The notes under the pieces: generated by a model
Seen by the model: only the letters and a program-made list of their open reading frames with translations
The model's database searches: none
Told to the model about the DNA's origin: nothing
Source: JBHHZJ01 sp046758005
GTDB lineage: Bacteria > Pseudomonadota > Alphaproteobacteria > Kiloniellales > J153
DNA length: 25,854 bases
Assembly (NCBI GenBank): GCA_046758005.1
Contig: JBHHZJ010000048.1
Coordinates: 1 to 25,854 of the forward strand
Direction of reading: 5' to 3'
Translations under genes and position numbers: made by a program
Shown: piece after piece, positions 1 to 7,792 of the stretch
Layout: each line of letters opens with the position of its first letter
How positions within the stretch are numbered: position 1 is the first letter of the stretch

Positions 1-3
1 TCA

Positions 4-44
4 CGTGATTGATTGGAGCCGCGAAGTGGTTCCAATCAATCACG
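4..44. terminator. Stem-loop just downstream of hldE
   Basis: A perfect 14-bp inverted repeat has arms at 4-17 (cgtgattgattgga) and 31-44. The short loop region can extend the stem by G-U and C-G pairs. It begins 7 bases past the hldE stop codon, so it is placed to end or stabilise the gmhA-hldE transcript. No T-run follows on the minus strand, so it is not a textbook intrinsic terminator. It could equally be a REP-like palindrome. The left flank lies outside the window. Confidence 0.45.
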
Positions 45-51
45 ATCCGCT

Positions 52-1542
52 CTAGCCCGATAGCTTCTCGATCGTCCCCGTGGTCGAGTAACCGGGCGCC
101 AGCTCGGCCAGCATGACGCGCCCGCCGTAGCCCTGCACGAGGTCGGCGCCGACCACCTCGTCGAGCGCGTAGTCGGCGCCCTTGACCAGGACCTCGGGGC
201 GCAGCGCCTCGATCAGCCTGAGCGGCGTGTCCTCGGCGAAGATCACCACGAGATCGACGCTGGCGAGCGAGGCCAGGACCGCGGCGCGCGCCGCCTCCGA
301 CTGCACCGGGCGGCCCTCGCCCTTGAGCCGGCGCACCGAGGCGTCGCCGTTCAGCCCGACGACGAGCCGGTCGCAGGCGCCGCGCGCCTGGGCGAGCAGC
401 GCGACATGACCGGGATGCAGCAGGTCGAAGCACCCGTTGGTGAAACCCACGCGCAGGCCGGCGCCGCGCCACCGGCCGGCGCGCTCGAGCAGGCCCTCGA
501 AATCGACCACCTTGGCCTCGGCGGCCAGAAAGTCGGACGCGTGCAGGGCGTGCAGGATCTCGGCGGGGCGGGCGACCGCGGTGCCCAGCTTGCCGACCAC
601 GATGCCGGCGGCGACGTTGGCCAGCCGGGCCGCGCGCGCCAGGTCGATGCCGGCGGCCAGCGCCGTGGCGACGACCGCGACCACGGTGTCGCCGGCGCCG
701 GAGACGTCGAAGACCTCGCGCGCCTCGGCCGGGAAATGCCGGGCCTCGATGCCGTCGTCCGTGGACCTCGCGCTCACCAGCGTCATGCCCTGCTCGCTGC
801 GGGTCGCCAGCACGCCGGCGACGCCCGCGGTTTCGATCACCGCGCGGCAGGCGGCCACGACCCCATCGTCGCCGGCGGTGGGCAGCCCCGTCGCCTCGTG
901 CAGCTCGCGCCGGTTGGGCGTCACCACCGTGGCGCCCCGGTAGGCGGTGAAATCGCGCCCCTTGGGGTCGACGACCACGGGCCGTCCGGCCGAGCGCGCG
1001 GCCTCGATCAGGGCGGCGACCGTCGCCGGCGCGAGCACGCCCTTGCCGTAGTCCGACAGCACCAGCGCCCCCGGCGGGCCCTCGGGCGCGGCGAGCGCGG
1101 CCCGGGCCGCCTCGACGAGCGCCCGCGCCGTGTGCGCGGCGAGCGGGCGGGCCGTCTCCCGGTCGGTGCGCAGAAGCTGCTGCCCGGCGGCGATGAAGCG
1201 CTCCTTGATCGTGGTCGGGCGGTCGGCCTGAACGATCAACCGGCAGCCCGCGCCCGCCTCGGCCTCGGCCAGGGCGCGGACCTGGCGCCCGGCCGCGTCG
1301 TCGCCGACCACGGCCAGGAACGTGGAGCGAATGCCGAGCGCGGCCATGTTGCGCAGCACGTTCCCGGCCCCGCCCAGCATCGCCGCCTCGCGCTCGATCT
1401 GCAGCACCGGGATCGGCCCTTCCGGGGAAATGCGCTCGACCTTGCCGTAGACGAAACGATCCAGCATGACATCGCCCACGGCGAGCACGCGGGCCCCGGC
1501 GAAGGCGTCCAGACAGGCGGCGAGGTCGGCGTTGTCGGTCAT
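52..1542 (-). CDS. hldE: Bifunctional heptose-7-phosphate kinase / heptose-1-phosphate adenylyltransferase HldE
   Basis: Phosphorylates D-glycero-D-manno-heptose 7-phosphate to the 1,7-bisphosphate, and later adenylylates heptose 1-phosphate to ADP-heptose for the LPS inner core. It is cytoplasmic. The 496 residues match the full-length fusion. The N-terminal PfkB/ribokinase domain spans about 1-335, with GGAGN at 57-61, NPRRE at 210-214, and the GAGD anion-hole/catalytic motif at 282-285 (Asp285 as the likely base). The C-terminal nucleotidyltransferase domain spans about 360-496, with TNGCFDLLHPGH at 368-379 and its HxGH signature at 376-379. The start is ATG at 1540-1542; the RBS is weak, but only 36 bases separate it from gmhA upstream, so the two are probably co-transcribed. 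Both catalytic halves look intact. Confidence 0.96.
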   Translation of the reverse strand: MTDNADLAACLDAFAGARVLAVGDVMLDRFVYGKVERISPEGPIPVLQIEREAAMLGGAGNVLRNMAALGIRSTFLAVVGDDAAGRQVRALAEAEAGAGCRLIVQADRPTTIKERFIAAGQQLLRTDRETARPLAAHTARALVEAARAALAAPEGPPGALVLSDYGKGVLAPATVAALIEAARSAGRPVVVDPKGRDFTAYRGATVVTPNRRELHEATGLPTAGDDGVVAACRAVIETAGVAGVLATRSEQGMTLVSARSTDDGIEARHFPAEAREVFDVSGAGDTVVAVVATALAAGIDLARAARLANVAAGIVVGKLGTAVARPAEILHALHASDFLAAEAKVVDFEGLLERAGRWRGAGLRVGFTNGCFDLLHPGHVALLAQARGACDRLVVGLNGDASVRRLKGEGRPVQSEAARAAVLASLASVDLVVIFAEDTPLRLIEALRPEVLVKGADYALDEVVGADLVQGYGGRVMLAELAPGYSTTGTIEKLSG

Positions 1543-1578
1543 GGCGTGCGGTTGCCGGCCGGCATGGCGCGCCGGCGC

Positions 1579-2166
1579 TCAGGCCAGTCCCAGGGCGCGC
1601 TCCAGCGCGCCGCAGAACATCTGGCCCAGGGTGATGTGCATCTCCTGGATCCGCGCGGTGGCCTTCGAGGGCACGATCAGGATCGGGTCGGCCAGGCCGA
1701 CGAGGTCGCCGCCGTTCCCGCCGGTGAGCGCGGCGGGCAGGAGGCCCAGGTCGCGCGCCGCCCGCAGCCCCAGAATCACGTTGCGGCTGCGGCCCGAGGT
1801 GGTGATGGCGATCGCCACGTCCCCGGCGCGGCCGAGCGCCAGGATCTGGCGCGCGAAGACCTGGTCGAAGTCGAGGTCGTTGCCGATCGCGGTGAGCGCC
1901 GAGGTGTCGGTGGTCAGCGCCAGCGCGGCGATCGGCGCCCGGTCGGTGAGGTAACGCACGGTCAGCTCCGTCGCCAGGTGCTGCGCGTCCGCGGCGCTGC
2001 CGCCGTTGCCGAACAGCAGGATCTTGCCGCCCCGGCGGATGCTCTCCGCGGCGCGTTCGACGAGGCGGGCGAACGGCTCGGCCAGCGCGGCCCGGGTCGC
2101 CGCGGCGACCGCCGCGTGCGCGGCGAACTCGGCCTCGAAGAAGGCGTCGAGGTCGGTCTTGTCCAA
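1579..2166 (-). CDS. gmhA: Phosphoheptose isomerase GmhA (SIS domain)
   Basis: Predicted to isomerise sedoheptulose 7-phosphate to D-glycero-D-manno-heptose 7-phosphate, the first step of ADP-heptose synthesis and the substrate for HldE encoded next. A single SIS domain fills the 195 residues: FGNGGSAADAQH at 52-63, TTDTSALTAIGND at 85-97, TSGRSRN at 123-129. I chose the TTG start at 2164-2166 because GGAGGG precedes it at good spacing; an in-frame extension to 2226 lacks family similarity. Metal ligands expected in the family are His63, Glu67, Gln174 and a His eight residues after that Gln. Here the last position is Gln182 (codon CAG). DiaA is also a SIS protein without that His, so DiaA-like function is an alternative, but the hldE neighbour favours GmhA. 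Confidence 0.88.
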   Translation of the reverse strand: MDKTDLDAFFEAEFAAHAAVAAATRAALAEPFARLVERAAESIRRGGKILLFGNGGSAADAQHLATELTVRYLTDRAPIAALALTTDTSALTAIGNDLDFDQVFARQILALGRAGDVAIAITTSGRSRNVILGLRAARDLGLLPAALTGGNGGDLVGLADPILIVPSKATARIQEMHITLGQMFCGALERALGLA

Positions 2167-2458
2167 GGCGCGCCCTCCCTCCGCTGTGCCGCCCGTTCGC
2201 CTAATGCATCCGCCCCAGGGGCGCAAGCGAAACCGGGGCCGGCAGACCGCGCGTCGGCCGGGGGAGGCGCGCTCCGGGGGCCGCGCCGGGGGCCGCGTGC
2301 GCGGCGGACTCCGGCCCTTCGGCGCGGCCGCTGAAATTCCGCTTGCAATCCGCCGGACAATTCTTCATATGCGCGCCTCTTGTCCCATATGTATCATCCA
2401 TGCAGCTGGCATGCGCCCGGCATGCCCCTGGACATCTTCTGGTTGGGGAGGCGCAGCG
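2167..2458. promoter_or_regulatory. Divergent intergenic region between gmhA and speD
   Basis: This 292-base gap should hold promoters for both the gmhA-hldE and speD-speE units. The gmhA-proximal half is very GC-rich and shows nothing I can name. The speD-proximal part turns AT-richer from about 2335. It contains two CATATG sites 20 bp apart (2366-2371, 2386-2391), a TATCAT hexamer at 2392-2397 that could be a -10, and two GGCATGC copies 11 bp apart (2408-2414, 2419-2425). No convincing -35 fits the TATCAT. No known riboswitch fold was recognised. Confidence 0.4.
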
Positions 2459-2944
2459 ATGTCGCGTGTTCACGCCCTCTTTCAATTGGGGATGGACTTG
2501 GATCATGATTCAAGCACCGCCCGAGGAGACGCCGCGTCCGGCGGCCGCACCGCACCGGCCAAGGACGAGCGCGAGGACTTTTTCATCGAACGCGACGGGG
2601 TGCGTTACGCCGGCACGCATCTCATCGTCGACCTGTGGGACGCCGAGCGGCTGGACGACCTCGCGCACGTCGAGGCGACGCTGAGGGATTGCGTGGCGGC
2701 GGCCGGGGCCACCCTGCTGCACATGCATCTCCATCGCTTCACGCCGAACCACGGCATCTCGGGCGTGGCGGTGCTGGCCGAGTCGCACATCAGCGTCCAC
2801 ACCTGGCCGGAGCACGGCTACGCGGCGCTGGACGTCTTCATGTGCGGCGACACCCGGCCGCACGAGGCGGTCGAGGTGCTGCGGCGGGCGTTCCGCCCCG
2901 GCCGTCTGGCGGTCGAGGAGCACCTGCGGGGGCGGGCCTCGTGA
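2459..2944 (+). CDS. speD: S-adenosylmethionine decarboxylase proenzyme (class 1B, SpeD/SpeH)
   Basis: Makes decarboxylated AdoMet, the aminopropyl donor for spermidine synthesis. The 161-residue proenzyme should self-cleave between Glu108 and Ser109 within AESHISVHTWPE (107-118), converting Ser109 to the pyruvoyl cofactor. His114 and Cys129 (FMCG) occupy the positions of the processing and catalytic residues known from the short bacterial enzymes. The ATG at 2459 is preceded by GGGGAGG at 7-base spacing. It gives an N-terminus containing ALFQLGMDL, which I recall from alphaproteobacterial SpeH proteins; an internal ATG at 2492 lacks this support. The stop overlaps the speE start, indicating coupled translation. 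The roughly 40-residue extension before the core is longer than in the smallest homologues. Confidence 0.93.
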   Translation: MSRVHALFQLGMDLDHDSSTARGDAASGGRTAPAKDEREDFFIERDGVRYAGTHLIVDLWDAERLDDLAHVEATLRDCVAAAGATLLHMHLHRFTPNHGISGVAVLAESHISVHTWPEHGYAALDVFMCGDTRPHEAVEVLRRAFRPGRLAVEEHLRGRAS

Positions 2945-3789
2945 CCCGCTGGGTCGAGGAGACGCTGCACGAGGATATGCGGGTCAGGCTGAAGGCGGAC
3001 CGGATCCTCTACGACAGCCGGACCCCGTACCAGCGCATCGTTCTGTTCGAGAACCAAAGCTTCGGCCGCGTGCTGACGCTCGACGAGGTCGTGCAGACGA
3101 CCGAGCGGGACGAGTTCATCTATCACGAAATGCTCACCCACGTGCCGATCCTCGCCCACGGCGCGGCGCGCGCGGTGCTGATCGTGGGCGGCGGCGACGG
3201 GGGCATGCTCGAGGAGGCCCTCAAGCACCGGAGCATCGAGCGGGTGACCATGGTCGAGATCGACCCGGGCGTGATCGAGCTGAGCAGGGAGTACCTGGGC
3301 TCGATCTGCGGGAGCGCCTTCGACGAGCCGCGCGCCGAGCTCGTGATCGCCGACGGGGTCGAGTACGTCGCCCGGTGCGAACGGCGTTTCGACGTCATCA
3401 TCGTCGACTCGACCGACCCCATCGGGCCGGGCGAGGCGCTGTTCACCGAGCGCTTCTATCAGGGCTGCAAGGCCTGCCTGGCGCCGGGCGGCGTCCTGGT
3501 CACCCAGAACGGGGTGCCGTTCCTGCAGGGCGCCGAGTTGACCGGCACGCTGCGCTGCCTGCGGCCGCTGTTCGCCGATGCCACCTGCTACCTGGCGACG
3601 GTGCCCACCTACGTGGGCGGGCCGATGGCCTTCGGTTGGGGCACCGACAACGCCGCGTTGCGCCGGACCCCGGCCGACGTGCTGCGCGCCCGCTACGACG
3701 CGGCGGGGATCGCGACCCGCTACTATACCCCCGAGGTGCACGTTGGCGCCTTCGCCCTGCCCGGCTATGTCGCCGAGCTGATCGCCTAG
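2941..3789 (+). CDS. speE: Spermidine synthase (polyamine aminopropyltransferase) SpeE
   Basis: Transfers the aminopropyl group from decarboxylated AdoMet to putrescine, giving spermidine; cytoplasmic. The 282 residues match the family. Features include TPYQ at 28-31, TTERDEFIYHEML at 53-65, the nucleotide-binding GGGDGG at 83-88, VEIDPGVI at 105-112, and the catalytic/substrate loop DSTDPIGPGE at 156-165, with Asp156 and Asp159 as the expected key acids. The start is GTG at 2941, overlapping the speD stop in a GTGA junction. The in-frame upstream extension only shadows speD. It is followed 12 bases later by a convergent gene, so transcripts meet head-on here. Confidence 0.96.
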   Translation: MTRWVEETLHEDMRVRLKADRILYDSRTPYQRIVLFENQSFGRVLTLDEVVQTTERDEFIYHEMLTHVPILAHGAARAVLIVGGGDGGMLEEALKHRSIERVTMVEIDPGVIELSREYLGSICGSAFDEPRAELVIADGVEYVARCERRFDVIIVDSTDPIGPGEALFTERFYQGCKACLAPGGVLVTQNGVPFLQGAELTGTLRCLRPLFADATCYLATVPTYVGGPMAFGWGTDNAALRRTPADVLRARYDAAGIATRYYTPEVHVGAFALPGYVAELIA

Positions 3790-3801
3790 AGCGGCCGGCC
3801 C

Positions 3802-4569
3802 TCAGGCGTGCAGGAAGCGCCGCGCGCCGCCCTCCAGAACGAGCGCCGTCAGGCGGCCCCCGAAGCAGGCGCCCGTGTCGATGCCGATCCGGTTGGCGCG
3901 CACCACGGGCGCCCCGGCCGGCGTGTGGCCGTGGACCACGACCTTGCCGTGGTCGGCCTCGGAGCTCAGGAACGGCTCGCGGATCCACAGCAGGTCGTAC
4001 GGATCCTGGGCCTCGAGGGGCACGCCCGGGCGAATCCCGGCGTGGACGAAGAGGTAATCGCCCTCGACGTGGCTGAGGCGCAGGTTGCGCAGGAAGCGGC
4101 GGTGCTCCGCCGGCACGCGGGCCTCGAGCGCGGCGCGCAGGCCGGGCGCCCCGCCGTGGACGGCCAGGGAACCGATGCCGTAGCTGCGCAGCGTCGCAGC
4201 GCCGCCGTTGATCATCCACAGCGCGAGGTCGCCGGTGCCCTCCAGGAAGCCGGCCATGAAGGCGTCGTGGTTGCCCAGGAGGTGAACGCTCTCGAATCCC
4301 GGCAGCGGTTCCTCGATCAGGACATCGAGGACGTCGCGCGGGTTCGGGCCCCGGTCGACGTAGTCGCCCAGGTAAACGGCGACCCGGCGCGGGGCCCGCG
4401 GTTCGGGCGCGTCCGGCTGCCCCGAATCCTCGAGGATCGCCTCGTGCAGCGCGCGCAGCCGGTCGGCGCAGCCGTGGCTGTCGCCGATCGCGTAGACCCG
4501 GGTGCCCGCGGGCACGGAGGGCGCGGGCGGGTCCCGGGTCTGGCCGCTGGCGAACGACGTTGGGGCCAC
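3802..4569 (-). CDS. PPP-family metallophosphoesterase (Ser/Thr phosphatase or ApaH-like)
   Basis: A calcineurin-like two-metal phosphatase with all core blocks: GDSHG at 29-33 (Asp30, His32), GDYVDRG at 68-74 (Asp69), GNHD at 99-102, then HAG(I)RPG and HGHT further on. The GDYVDRG and HAGxRPG pair is typical of PPP-type protein phosphatases and diadenosine tetraphosphatases. The substrate cannot be fixed from sequence. I prefer the GTG at 4567-4569, because GAGGAGG lies 6 bases upstream; an in-frame ATG at 4621-4623 adds 18 residues but has no visible ribosome site. The protein is then 255 residues and has no signal peptide, so it is cytoplasmic. It is convergent with speE and divergent from the GGDEF-EAL-like gene. 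Confidence 0.85.
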   Translation of the reverse strand: MAPTSFASGQTRDPPAPSVPAGTRVYAIGDSHGCADRLRALHEAILEDSGQPDAPEPRAPRRVAVYLGDYVDRGPNPRDVLDVLIEEPLPGFESVHLLGNHDAFMAGFLEGTGDLALWMINGGAATLRSYGIGSLAVHGGAPGLRAALEARVPAEHRRFLRNLRLSHVEGDYLFVHAGIRPGVPLEAQDPYDLLWIREPFLSSEADHGKVVVHGHTPAGAPVVRANRIGIDTGACFGGRLTALVLEGGARRFLHA

Positions 4570-4738
4570 GAGCGCCTCCTCGATCGGCTCACCCGCCGCG
4601 CCGTCCGGGGCGGCGCGGCGCATGCCGAGAGTGAAAACATGCGCCGATTTAAGGGATTTTCAACCATAACGCCGGCACACTGGCGCACGCCACCTATCAG
4701 CCCCACCCGTTACGCCAGGAAAAAAGGGCGCCGATGCA

Positions 4739-6037
4739 ATGAATTCCTCCGCGCCGCCCGCGTCGATCAACCAGGAGGCCGCGTTCCTGGACTACGTGGA
4801 GCGCCTCGCAAAGCACAGGGCGGGGCGAAGGGCGGTCCACGTCCGGCTGTCCAACCTGCGGTCGCACAATCGGCGCAGCCATCATTTGCGGGTCGCCGCC
4901 CTTACCTTCGATGCGCTGCTCCAGAACATCGACGGCGCCCAGTTCAAGCTGTCCAACGACGATCTGGTCGTCATCTGCAAGGGCGCCGGCGTCGAGGACA
5001 TCGAGCCCTTCGTGGTCCGGCTGCGCTACCTGTTCAGCGAGGACCCGCTGCTCAAGGCGAACGACGAAGACAGCGCGCCTTTTTGCGAGTGGTTCGACCT
5101 GGAGCACGACTACGTCAAACTCCGCGCCCTGGCCGAGCGGATGGTCGGCGCGCGCGCCGCGCACCTGGCCGATGCGGGTGATGGACGGGCCGAATCCCAG
5201 GGCAGGCGCGACGGCGCGCGGCCGCTCGAAGCCGCCGACCTGGGCGCCGCCCAGAGGGCGATCGCCCGGGCCGACCTGTCGGGCCTGATCCGCCGGCAGG
5301 CGGTCTGCGCCGTGGCGTCCGGTCAAAAGCCGCAGCCGGTCTTCTTCGAGATCTACACCTCGATCGAGGCGTTCCGGAGCACCTTGCTTCCCGGCATCGA
5401 CATCCACGCCAACCGCTGGCTGTTTCAGGACCTGACCCGGCACCTGGACCGACGGGTCATCGCCCACCTCGCGCGCAACGACGATGCCACGCTGCGACAG
5501 AACTTCAGCCTGAATCTCAACGTCGGCACCCTGCTGTCGCCGGAGTTTCTGGATTTCGACGAAGCGCTCAGCACCACGGTGCGCCGCACGATCGTGATCG
5601 AGCTGGGCCTGTTCGATGTCTTCGCCGACCTCGGCAACTTCCTGTTCGCGCGCAATTTCCTGCGCGAGCGCGGCTACCGCTTCTGCCTCGACGGCATGAC
5701 GCACCTGTCGCTGCCGCTGATCGAGCGCGAACGGCTCGGTTTCGATCTCGTGAAGCTTTTCTGGAGCGGCGAACTGGAAGGCCAGCTGGGCGGGGTGGAC
5801 GGCGACTCCCTGCGCCAGGCGGCCCACAACGTCGGACAGGGACGCTTGATCCTGGCCCGCTGCGACTCCGAGCGGGCGCTCGAGGTGGGCCGCACTTTGG
5901 GCGTGATGCTCTACCAGGGCCACCTCATCGACCAAATCCTGAGCCAGAGCGTCAGCCGCGAGCAATCGACGCAGGCCATGGCCGACGCCATGAAGCGCCA
6001 CCGGGCCGCCAGCCGCGCCGAGGGCCGGCGCGGCTGA
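4739..6037 (+). CDS. Degenerate GGDEF-EAL tandem protein, probable non-catalytic c-di-GMP-family protein
   Basis: A 432-residue soluble protein with no signal peptide. Residues about 32-105 resemble a collapsed GGDEF domain, with LSNDDLVVI at 71-79 where active cyclases have GGDEF. Residues about 195-400 align by eye to an EAL domain: FFEIYTSI (202-209, EAL itself reduced to EIY), FSLNLNV (256-262), IVIELG (285-290), FCLDGM (315-320, replacing the DDFGxG loop), VKLF (338-341, losing the Asp of KID), ARCDSERAL (373-381, replacing AEGVE) and YQGHLI (392-397). The metal-binding and catalytic acids are mostly absent, so neither c-di-GMP synthesis nor hydrolysis is expected. Sensing, scaffolding or ligand binding is inferred. 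The linker at 140-170 is Ala/Arg/Asp-rich. The gene appears monocistronic. Confidence 0.68.
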   Translation: MNSSAPPASINQEAAFLDYVERLAKHRAGRRAVHVRLSNLRSHNRRSHHLRVAALTFDALLQNIDGAQFKLSNDDLVVICKGAGVEDIEPFVVRLRYLFSEDPLLKANDEDSAPFCEWFDLEHDYVKLRALAERMVGARAAHLADAGDGRAESQGRRDGARPLEAADLGAAQRAIARADLSGLIRRQAVCAVASGQKPQPVFFEIYTSIEAFRSTLLPGIDIHANRWLFQDLTRHLDRRVIAHLARNDDATLRQNFSLNLNVGTLLSPEFLDFDEALSTTVRRTIVIELGLFDVFADLGNFLFARNFLRERGYRFCLDGMTHLSLPLIERERLGFDLVKLFWSGELEGQLGGVDGDSLRQAAHNVGQGRLILARCDSERALEVGRTLGVMLYQGHLIDQILSQSVSREQSTQAMADAMKRHRAASRAEGRRG

Positions 6038-6048
6038 GGCCCCTTGGC

Positions 6049-6083
6049 GGCCATCGCCCCTGGCCATCGCCTCTGGCCATCGC
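6049..6083. repeat. Three short direct repeats, GGCCATCGC, 13-bp period
   Basis: GGCCATCGC occurs at 6049-6057, 6062-6070 and 6075-6083, with 4-base spacers. This fills most of the gap between the GGDEF-EAL-like gene and the ABC ATPase gene. It may be a slipped-strand duplication or a regulator site; nothing in the sequence decides. Confidence 0.5.
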
Positions 6084-6108
6084 GGGCCGTCGTCGCCATA
6101 TCATTCGG

Positions 6109-6881
<773 letters not shown>

Positions 6882-6885
<4 letters not shown>

Positions 6886-7703
6886 GCGCGGGGGCGGCGC
6901 ACGCGCGCGCGGCCGCGGCCGGGCGGGTCGGCGCCATGGTCCTGCGCCACGTCTATCTGCTGCGTACCTCCTGGCCGCGCGTCTTCGAGCTGATGTACTG
7001 GCCCACGATCCAGATGATCCTCTGGGGCTTCATCACGCGGTTCCTGCTCACCAACAGCTCCTACATCGCCCAGGCGGCCGGCGTGCTCATTTCCGCGGCC
7101 CTGCTGTGGGACGTGCTGTTCCGCGGGCAGCTCGGCTTCAGCCTGTCGTTCCTGGAGGAGGTGTGGTCGCGCAACCTGGCCAACCTTTCGGTCAGTCCCC
7201 TGCGCCCCGTCGAGTTCCTGCTCTCGCTCATGGCCATGAGCCTGATCCGCACGCTGATCGGCGTGCTGCCGGCGGCCGGCCTGGCGATCGTGTTCTACCA
7301 GGTCTCGGTCTTCGAGCTCGGCCTGCCGCTCGTCGCCTTCTTCACCACCCTGCTGGTCATGGGCTGGACCATCGGCATGATGGTGTGCGCGCTCATCCTG
7401 CGCGTGGGTCTGGGCGCGGAGAGCACCGCGTGGCTCGCGATCTTCCTGATCGCGCCGGTCAGCGCCATCTACTACCCGGTCTCGGTCCTGCCGGCGTGGC
7501 TGCAGCCGCTGGCCTGGGCGCTGCCCACGGCGCCGGTGTTCGAGGGCATGCGCGCGATCCTGCTCGACGGCCGCTTCCGGCCCGACCTGCTGGTCCACGC
7601 CGCCGCCCTGGATCTCGTCTATTTGAGCGTCGGCGCGGCCCTGTTCCTCTACGCCTTCCACGTCGCGCGCCGGCGCGGCCTCCTGCTCCAGGTCGGCGAA
7701 TAG
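6882..7703 (+). CDS. ABC-2 type transporter permease
   Basis: Inner-membrane partner of the ATPase before it. The 273 residues show about six hydrophobic segments, roughly at 40-56, 62-80, 110-140, 150-172, 182-205 and 240-262. An amphipathic segment containing EEVWSRNLANLSVSPLRP lies between the second and third; this block is typical of ABC-2 permeases. GTG at 6882 overlaps the ATPase stop in GTGA, showing translational coupling. The ATPase and permease together would make a homodimeric 2+2 exporter. No periplasmic adaptor or substrate-synthesis gene is adjacent, so the cargo cannot be inferred. The gene ends just before a strong inverted repeat. Confidence 0.9.
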
Positions 7704-7718
7704 CGCGCGGAATTATTC

Positions 7719-7785
7719 GGGGACAGTATACTTAATTCGAAAAATTAAGTATACTGTCCCCTTATTAATTAAGTATACCGTCCCC
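7719..7785. repeat. Triple copy of the ggggacagtatacttaatt repeat, including a 19-bp hairpin
   Basis: An AT-rich island in GC-rich DNA. ggggacagtatacttaatt lies at 7719-7737; its exact reverse complement is at 7743-7761, a perfect 19-bp stem with a 5-base loop. A second inverted copy with one mismatch is at 7767-7785. It fills the gap between the convergent permease and cobT genes and could end both transcripts. From memory, this motif flanks REP-associated Y1 transposase genes in many genomes, but no transposase is present here. Confidence 0.85.
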
Positions 7786-7792
7786 GAAAGAT

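Noticed and set aside
406..2334. 642-residue open frame on the plus strand, antisense to gmhA-hldE
   Set aside because: Its composition (Arg, Gly, Gln, Ala, Asp, His) is typical of the complementary frame of a GC-rich gene, and it spans two well-recognised genes on the other strand.
2167..2458. SAM or polyamine-responsive riboswitch upstream of speD
   Set aside because: I could not form a known aptamer from the sequence; only short paired motifs are visible, so it was left as an unassigned regulatory region.
4697..6067. 456-residue minus-strand open frame opposite the GGDEF-EAL-like gene
   Set aside because: Low-complexity composition and no recognisable motif. The plus strand gives a coherent domain pattern, so I took this as a shadow, although that gene is itself the least familiar in the window.
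7719..7785. Insertion sequence or MITE with target-site duplications
   Set aside because: No clear flanking direct repeats and no transposase remnant; described only as a repeat cluster.
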